DNA of 64,000 bases from Coptis chinensis (lineage: Eukaryota; Streptophyta; Magnoliopsida; Ranunculales; Ranunculaceae), in assembly GCA_015680905.1 (NCBI GenBank), contig CM027381.1, positions 53,634,501 through 53,698,500 of the forward strand. The letters are read 5' to 3'. Of this stretch, positions 57,957 through 64,000 are shown piece after piece. Within the stretch, counting starts at the first letter, position 1. The number at the start of each line of letters is the position of its first letter. The notes beneath the pieces were generated by a model, which did not search any database, was not told the origin of the DNA, and saw only the letters and a program-made list of their open reading frames with translations. A program made the position numbers and the translations under genes.

Positions 57957-60145
57957 TACACTTTAGTTCACACAATCGACACTTAGTACACTTTGTACCC
58001 TTAAAAAAAAATCTTTTGTTGTTCACTTTCAATGCATTGATTCTCTTTTTCAGTTTCTCTCGAAGAAAATATATAGGAAATTCGAGCTCATTTTCTCATA
58101 CTATATAAAGATGAACAAGACAAACATCACATTCCCATAACTCATCAAATTAAAGTTTTGTCAGCTGTTCTCACTTTTTTCATTTTCTTAATCAAGATGA
58201 CCATGCACACATTAGGAAAGTTCTTTGTGTTCCGCGAGTGGAGGACATGATGATAAGAACCAAGTGGAGTCTTATACCAAAACATATGAACTACTGACAA
58301 AACTTGGCGAGTTCACAGTTAGGCTCTTAACATCTAAGAGAAAAAACTTTTTTTTTTTTAAATGGTGAAGGTGAAGTACAATGAAGGGACTCAATTTATT
58401 CTTTCCTTATTTTGCACAGAAGATAATCGTTTCCCCCCACTACCCTAAATCTAGTCTAATCACCAAAGAAATAACTGACCACTTCTCCTCTTCGGTAAAG
58501 AACCAATGCAAAAGACAAATTTATCAGTGAAACCATAATAACAGGGCAAATTTATCCTTGCACACACAAGCTCAAGGTCCTCTTGCCATAACTATTGTAA
58601 ATAAGATTTCATCTCAATGAGCCCTCACAAAATAAAATAGTAAACACTCGAAACACACTAAAAATTTCTAAATGAACACCCGCCGAGGTCTATCGGCCTT
58701 TATCTCTCAAGTTGGATTTGCTTTCGTTCTTCCTAAATCACCATCCCGGGAAACACAATTCACAACACTTACAGAATAGGGTTCATTACTAAACACTCAA
58801 ACCACTCTAAGAAATTAATAAATGAACACACTTAAGTCTAAAGTTGAACTGCTCAATTCTTCCTAATCTTCATTCCAGTTAACATGGGTCATAACTTTCA
58901 AAGAAATTTGTAGATGACCACGAAATGCAACAACATATCAAGTTTCAGAGCCATATAATTCACTCTTACAACTTAACTTCTGGGCAATGGAAATAGCTAA
59001 TATGAATCACTTAAACCATTATGGCTTCACTACCATCCTTGACAGTAGCTAACGGAAGCTGCTACCCAAACTACCAATAATCTAGTAAACATATATTAAA
59101 AATAGTTAACTAAAAGAAATGTGGTCAAAAACTTTTACCAAAACGATAGCCATCCAATATAATAAGATTCATCACAAACTTTATCTAAAAATAACAACAC
59201 TAGTTTAACACTCAATTCAAACACAAGTAAATCAAAATGATAACTGAACCAAATCAAACACTCAGTTTAAACACAAGTACACTTGCATCTGTATTACCTG
59301 TTCTTAGTGGGGTTTTTGGCCCCATTTGCTCATTGACTCGTCACTGTCAATGTTCGTTCTAACCATATCCTTAAGCCCCACATCATAAGACACTGTACAA
59401 CCCTAAGGATACTAATACATGCTCTCAAATTACAACAACCATAAAGAGGTAGGATAGCTTGCATCTTGAAACATCAAAGTTGGTCTGACCTTAACGAACA
59501 TGCCACACAAGGTGGGCTATGCATCTAACATCACCAGTGTACATACAACATATATCTAACATCACCGAATATCTAACATCACCAAATACTTCAAAAATGT
59601 CATCTCTAACGGTAAGCAGTGGCTATGTATCTCTCATAACCCCAGCAGGAAGGGTCCCTCGACCAGTTAAGACAGTAGGGGTGCTTACCGTTTGGTGCGC
59701 CTATGTTGTGTTACAGTCATGGCTACAAGCCTACGATAGTCATTCAATATTGAATGCCTCCTTGCTTATAAACTCTCTCAAAACACTGGTTTAAAAAAAA
59801 AATTACGGTTGAATGGGTTATCTATAAATTCAGATTTGAAGGGTCCATATCCTTCAATAGTGACAATCATATTGTGTAACAAAAAAGCAATGTACAACCA
59901 AAAGGTACAGTTTCATGGCTAAACATACAAAGGAGCACCAACTGCGAAGACACAACATCTCAAACACACAAAGGAACACCAACGACAAAACCAAACACCT
60001 CAAGCACATGGGATGTTTCCAAAATAGTATATATAGCCAATGCAATTAAACTTCATAACACAAATCGAGATGGGTGGTCATTAAAAACACTAATCAGGAA
60101 CAAACCACAATCCAATAAATTTCAGTTCGTACCTTCAGACTGGAA
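57957..60145. other. Intergenic region
   Basis: A good TATA box (CTATATAAAG, 58101-58110) lies 95 bp before an ATG at 58197, but the frame has only 17 codons before a stop. It may be the start of a lost gene. The rest is AT-rich with no recognised protein or repeat. Confidence 0.35.
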
Positions 60146-61327
60146 ATGAATCAAAGAGTACAATGCAAGAATCAAACAACTGGAAATGACGAAATTGCAT
60201 TGGGCGCCACCAAAATTACATTGGGCAGCCTCCAACTAACATGGTTATATCAGTCTGATGATATAACCATGTTAAGCCTCCAACTATATGGGCTTCTTAT
60301 GTCTAAAATGATTCAAGAAGGGATCAGACCAGACGTTATTGATGCTTCACTTTTTCGATACACAAAGAGATGGATTCATGAAGATGAGGAAGGTAGCCCT
60401 TCAACTCATGAGGAGAACTATCAGAGAGAAATCATTGAAACAGTGGAGACGCTTTTGTCCAATCAAATAGAGGTCCTCCCTTGCAAGCTGTTGTTTGAAA
60501 TGCTCCGAAGTGCGATTTTATTGGAAGCCAGCACCAAATGCAGGTATGGTTTTGAGAACAGAATAGGTAGACAGCTTATTGAAGCGACAGTAGAAGACCT
60601 GCTGACACCATTTCAAGGTTATGCCTGTGAAGTTCAATATGATACTGAGTGTGTGAAAAGGATATTGAAGGCTTTCTATTCAAACTACACATGTTCGGAT
60701 CAATCCGGACTGATCAAAGTTGCAGACCTTATTGATGATTTTTTGACAGTGGTTGCAAAGGAGTTTGATCTGAATAAGGATACATTTATGTCGCTGTTGA
60801 AGTTATCGGCAGCAGCATCAAATGACTTGCATCGTACTTCAGATGGAATGTACCATGCAATAGACGTTTACTTAAACAAGCATAAGTACCACCTGACAGA
60901 GTCTGAAAGAGACGAAGTGTGTCAGTTGTTGGATTGCAATAGAATGTCCTCGAAAGCATGCAGACATGCTGCACAAAATGAGCGTTTACCTCTGCGAATG
61001 GTGGTGCAAACTCTGTTTGTTGGCCAGTTACAACTAAGAGATGCTATCACCAGCAGGATAGGTGATTCAGAAAACGGATCCCAAAAGGAGGAAATGACGT
61101 TGGTTGGTGATGGTTGTAATGGTGAGGATGCAAGGATGGAGATGGAGAAAATAGATAGTAAGGTTATGGTGTTGGAGAAAGAGTGTTTATTGATGAAGAG
61201 ACATATAGAGACAGGTGTTGGAGAAAAGAGGAGGAAGGGTGTGTGGAAGAAGTTGAAGAGAAAATTTGGGTGCGTCATTAGCATGACTGACTGTGATTGC
61301 CAAGTTAACAAGAAGGTCCATCCATGA
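60146..61327 (+). CDS. NPH3-domain protein, BTB domain missing
   Basis: A single open frame of 393 codons. From about residue 36 (D-D-I-T-M-L-S-L-Q-L-Y) it follows the plant NPH3 domain: I-R-P-D-V-I-D-A-S-L and Y-T-K-R-W-I; L-P-C-K-L-L-F-E-M-L-R; D-G-M-Y-H-A-I-D-V-Y-L-N-K-H with the conserved Tyr; L-L-D-C-N-R-M-S-S-K-A-C-R-H-A-A-Q-N-E-R-L-P-L-R; and a C-terminal coiled coil (L-E-K-E-C-L-L-M-K-R) with the closing K-F-G-C. NPH3-family proteins normally have an N-terminal BTB domain and serve as substrate adaptors of CUL3 ubiquitin ligases, often at the plasma membrane in light or auxin signalling. Here no BTB sequence is found upstream. The first ~35 residues are unrelated and contain a hairpin. 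It is either a 5'-truncated gene or its first exons lie outside what I recognise. The rest of the frame is intact. Confidence 0.8.
   Translation: MNQRVQCKNQTTGNDEIALGATKITLGSLQLTWLYQSDDITMLSLQLYGLLMSKMIQEGIRPDVIDASLFRYTKRWIHEDEEGSPSTHEENYQREIIETVETLLSNQIEVLPCKLLFEMLRSAILLEASTKCRYGFENRIGRQLIEATVEDLLTPFQGYACEVQYDTECVKRILKAFYSNYTCSDQSGLIKVADLIDDFLTVVAKEFDLNKDTFMSLLKLSAAASNDLHRTSDGMYHAIDVYLNKHKYHLTESERDEVCQLLDCNRMSSKACRHAAQNERLPLRMVVQTLFVGQLQLRDAITSRIGDSENGSQKEEMTLVGDGCNGEDARMEMEKIDSKVMVLEKECLLMKRHIETGVGEKRRKGVWKKLKRKFGCVISMTDCDCQVNKKVHP
60228..60285. repeat. 13-bp hairpin within an 11-bp direct repeat at the NPH3 breakpoint
   Basis: AACATGGTTATAT (60238-60250) and ATATAACCATGTT (60261-60273) are exact inverted copies with a 10-base loop. 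GCCTCCAACTA occurs on both sides (60228-60238 and 60275-60285). The right half is NPH3 coding sequence and the left half is where resemblance to the family ends. Confidence 0.85.
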
Positions 61328-63029
61328 AACTGTTTTTTATTTTTGATTTCATTCTTGATCTTAATCACTCTTGATGTGTATCCTGAGCATTATAAATGTT
61401 AGTTGTTCTATTTTGCTTAGATTTTGTTTGTAACGTGAAAACTGTTCAATTCCTCTTCCCTTTATAAGTAACTTGATCTAACAAAGAATGCAGAGTGCAG
61501 AATGTGAGACCTTGCTGTAGTTTCAATGGGATTGTTATGCCTCATAATAACTTGTGGTGATGCTAACATATTTTCCTTGTTAAAAGATGATGTAAGACTT
61601 GTAGTACAATCTGTGAAAAGCTGGAAGGAGAGGTTAGTATACAGTGGTCTGGGGACTCAGTCACTCGTGATTTTTTATGCACTTGAATAGTTGAATGTCA
61701 GATTTGCTATTTGTAGGGGGTAACTATCTTAAGCATCACACCCCCTCCAAAACAACCCAAGTCTAGAATTGTGGACATTCAATTTCACCTTATTTGGTTG
61801 TCGTTGGAGTAATCTGACAGTGCCTTTAGATGGTCTATAAAACGAAGAAACTGAATCTGTGAAGCCAAATTTAAAATTTCTGAAGTGGGCAACCATATGA
61901 GTTTGTTCGTCACTACAATATACGTGATCCTTCAGAATGCCCAGATCCCTCCCAGATCCCTTCATATATCCTTGCATCTACTAGGTTTTTGTTTCAGTTT
62001 GAGTGTCACACAGCTCACAAGTTTTTAACTTTCCAAATCCTCACATGTATAATGAGCTAGGAATCACGAGTTCAAAAAAGTACAGCCCCCAAATCTACAT
62101 GAATCATGATATTGGCAGGAATGCAGGATGGTGGTGGGAATTGGACGAGATAAAATGTAACTTGGTTATAACAGACTGCTCACAAGTCTCAACACCATTG
62201 CCTTATAAAGTATAGCCTATTAAGTCAATAACAGATTCTCATGAAAATGTTAAAAAGAAACCCAAAATATAGCCACTATTATTTCTGAAAGGAGCACCAG
62301 ATCCATCCAAGCCAAGATCGTCACTAGATGATCCATCAATAATAATTAATTTTTCTAATGTCTATTATTATCGATAAAAAAAAAAAAAAAAACTCTGTTA
62401 TCTATGAACTAGGGTTTAAATGTTTCCCCCCAGTCACTGAGATAGCTACTAGGATGCCATATCTAGCAAAAATGGATTCTTTCAGGAAAGACATGACGGT
62501 TTTATGGTCATTGCTCCTACACGAGATGGCCTCGATCCATTTTGACTTTTAATGATGCTTTCAAAGGACTGTTGTTGTCCTGCTCAAAGCTAGCATATAG
62601 TACGCATAACAAATTAACACAGATATACAAGTGCACGTACTATATGGTTATGTCCATTACAGGCATTTTGAATAGGTGAACTATCAAATGACATACACCT
62701 CAATGTTTTATTACACATATCAGTGAGACTGTAGCACACACACACACAAAGAAAGCTTGCTATTGCCTTATTCTGCCAGGCAATGGGGGCTGAACCATAT
62801 GAGATATTCACTAACATTTTTCTTGTTCCCAAAATTCCATTCGCCAACAAATTGAAAAAATTCATCTCATCAGTCTCTGTAACTATAAGAACCCAAAATT
62901 AATATATGAATACAGATATTATCCAAAATACAATTACAAGTCATGATACTTTTATCACATCACAACACCATGAATCAATAAAGAACGAATGGACAGGTCA
63001 TTGTCTCCTTAGCATTTCGACGTTCCTAA
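61328..63029. other. Intergenic region between NPH3 and peroxidase genes (convergent)
   Basis: 61568-61690 repeats the segment at 36151-36320. An 82-codon minus frame at 61729-61977 has no family I recognise. A CA run (62748) and a 17-base A run (62377) are present. The last ~200 bp should include the peroxidase 3' UTR. Confidence 0.4.
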
Positions 63030-64000
63030 TCAATGTTTATTTGAAGTGTTAATGTTATTAAACGCATCACATTTGTGCCTAACTTCTCCTTGGTTTCCAA
63101 CCTTAACTTCAAGCCTACTAACTTTCTCAATAGCCAGAGCAAAGGCATTGAAGAACTCTGTCTGGTTTGCTGCATACCTCTCTGCAAAAGGTCTTGTTCT
63201 AGGATCAGCAAGCATGATTTGATCAGTTGTTAACAACCCTAATCCTCTTTTCAAGTTTTGATAATACATGTTATCAAATTTCCCTGGTGTAACTACGTCG
63301 TTGAAGGCTGCCATTGACGGATTGGTATGGTAGTTGGTGCAAAGCTGCTTTAGTCCTTTTGCGAACTCAGGATTCAATGTCGGGTCAATATCAGATGTAT
63401 TGCTGTAGTTGTAGATTCTATTGGCGAATTCTTTACAATGTGAGAATCCAATAGTGTGACCGCCAATAAGAGCTACAAGTTCTTGTTCTGATATGCCCTT
63501 TGATTTAAATATAGCAAGGATTTGATCCATTGACATTGAAGGCATAGGGAGTTTTCCTTCAACGTCAGAGTACCTTGAAACCAAACTATCTTTCCTTCCC
63601 AATCGAACTTTGTAGAATGGACCTCCCACCATTTTTATAAAATCACGGGTAGCTTGAGATAGAATGTCAGAACAAGAAACAATACCAGGACAAGCGAGTT
63701 CAAGGGCAGCTTTAGCGCGAGTAATGACATCGAAAGCATCTCCAGGAAGGTTTAGGTTCATTTCATGATCGCGTTCAGCTTTGTTGAATGAGTTTGAGGA
63801 TACAAGGACTGAAGCATCACAACCATTGATCATACAGTCATGCAAGAAAACGCGAAGGGTGGCAGCAGCCGCCGTTGGAGTAGCAGATTGCTTGTTATAC
63901 ACGGTGTCTTGAATGATTTTTTCGAACTGTGGGCAGGATTTGACGTAGTAATCGGTGGTGAGCTTTGCATTTGCATGCAAAGAAGAGAGGGAAATGAGGA
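63030..64000 (-). CDS. Class III peroxidase (secretory, PRX41/PRX65-like), 5' end off the window
   Basis: One intronless frame runs from the window edge to the stop at 63030. The first visible residues (L-I-S-L-S-S-L-H-A-N-A) are the end of a signal peptide. The mature part starts K-L-T-T-D-Y-Y and has the catalytic L-R-V-F-L-H-D-C with distal Arg and His, G-C-D-A-S-V, V-S-C-S-D-I-L, the proximal haem-ligand box G-G-H-T-I-G-F-S-H-C and P-G-K-F-D-N-M-Y-Y. All eight disulphide cysteines of the family are present (S-C-P, H-D-C, G-C-D, A-C-P, V-S-C, S-H-C, Q-L-C, H-K-C). The usual F-F-H-D-C is F-L-H-D-C here. The length fits a full protein. It would oxidise phenolics with H2O2 in the apoplast or cell wall. 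Nothing suggests loss of function; the initiator ATG is not in the window. Confidence 0.93.
   Translation of the reverse strand, partial: LISLSSLHANAKLTTDYYVKSCPQFEKIIQDTVYNKQSATPTAAAATLRVFLHDCMINGCDASVLVSSNSFNKAERDHEMNLNLPGDAFDVITRAKAALELACPGIVSCSDILSQATRDFIKMVGGPFYKVRLGRKDSLVSRYSDVEGKLPMPSMSMDQILAIFKSKGISEQELVALIGGHTIGFSHCKEFANRIYNYSNTSDIDPTLNPEFAKGLKQLCTNYHTNPSMAAFNDVVTPGKFDNMYYQNLKRGLGLLTTDQIMLADPRTRPFAERYAANQTEFFNAFALAIEKVSRLEVKVGNQGEVRHKCDAFNNINTSNKH

Noticed and set aside
58101-58250. Gene start with TATA box and ATG
   Set aside because: The frame closes after 17 codons and no further exon could be identified.
61729-61977. F-box-associated (DUF295-like) gene fragment on the minus strand
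   Set aside because: Only a few residues are suggestive and no upstream exon or domain order supports it.

Overview
This is a repeat-dense nuclear window from a flowering plant, most likely a eudicot. The evidence is a class III peroxidase, an NPH3-family protein, a plant pectin methylesterase, a plant golgin, Athila- and Tat-type Ty3/gypsy elements, a plant mobile domain gene and TTTAGGG-type telomere-like repeats. Composition is AT-rich outside the GC-rich Tat element. I can support only two protein genes that look potentially functional, both at the right end: an NPH3-domain ORF (60146-61327, +) and a class III peroxidase running off the window edge (63030-64000, -). Nearly everything else is transposable-element sequence or decayed gene pieces.

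Layout. 1-5801: 3' part of an Athila-like element (gag, zinc knuckle, protease, long non-coding tail, polypurine tract, LTR). 8130-11628: tail and LTR of a second, related family, carrying a SINE (8699-8819) and a gene-carrying Mutator-like element (10166-11427) with the first exon of a caffeoylshikimate esterase/monoacylglycerol lipase-like gene. 12535-26983: nested Helitron-like sequences with a 217-bp tandem repeat and a long degenerate ~55-bp array, split by a complete 9.3-kb Tat-lineage retrotransposon (14149-23476, TSD GTGAC) with an antisense ORF. 26984-34912: a 7.9-kb CACTA element (TSD ATA) that carries spliced fragments of a MATE transporter. 34913-36150: more Helitron-like and GGTTCGG-type repeats.

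36800-46400 holds gene debris and small elements: an ESF1-like exon, a MITE, a LINE RNase H/zf-RVT remnant broken by a 363-bp hAT MITE and by a CACTA end, and a ten-exon degenerate copy of golgin candidate 1. 46500-55070 is dominated by a decayed MULE transposase gene with a C-terminal OTU-like domain (+), an opposite-strand plant mobile domain gene (-), arrays of short palindromes and telomere-like repeats. 55950-57956 is a truncated pectin methylesterase pseudogene.

The genes do not form a pathway. The history is one of repeated insertion into older repeats, with transposons picking up host exons. The most unusual points are the palindrome arrays around the MULE-OTU/PMD pair, the antisense ORF of the Tat element, the two captured-gene transposons, and the perfect fold-back junctions at the 5' breakpoints of both the pectinesterase pseudogene and the NPH3 gene.
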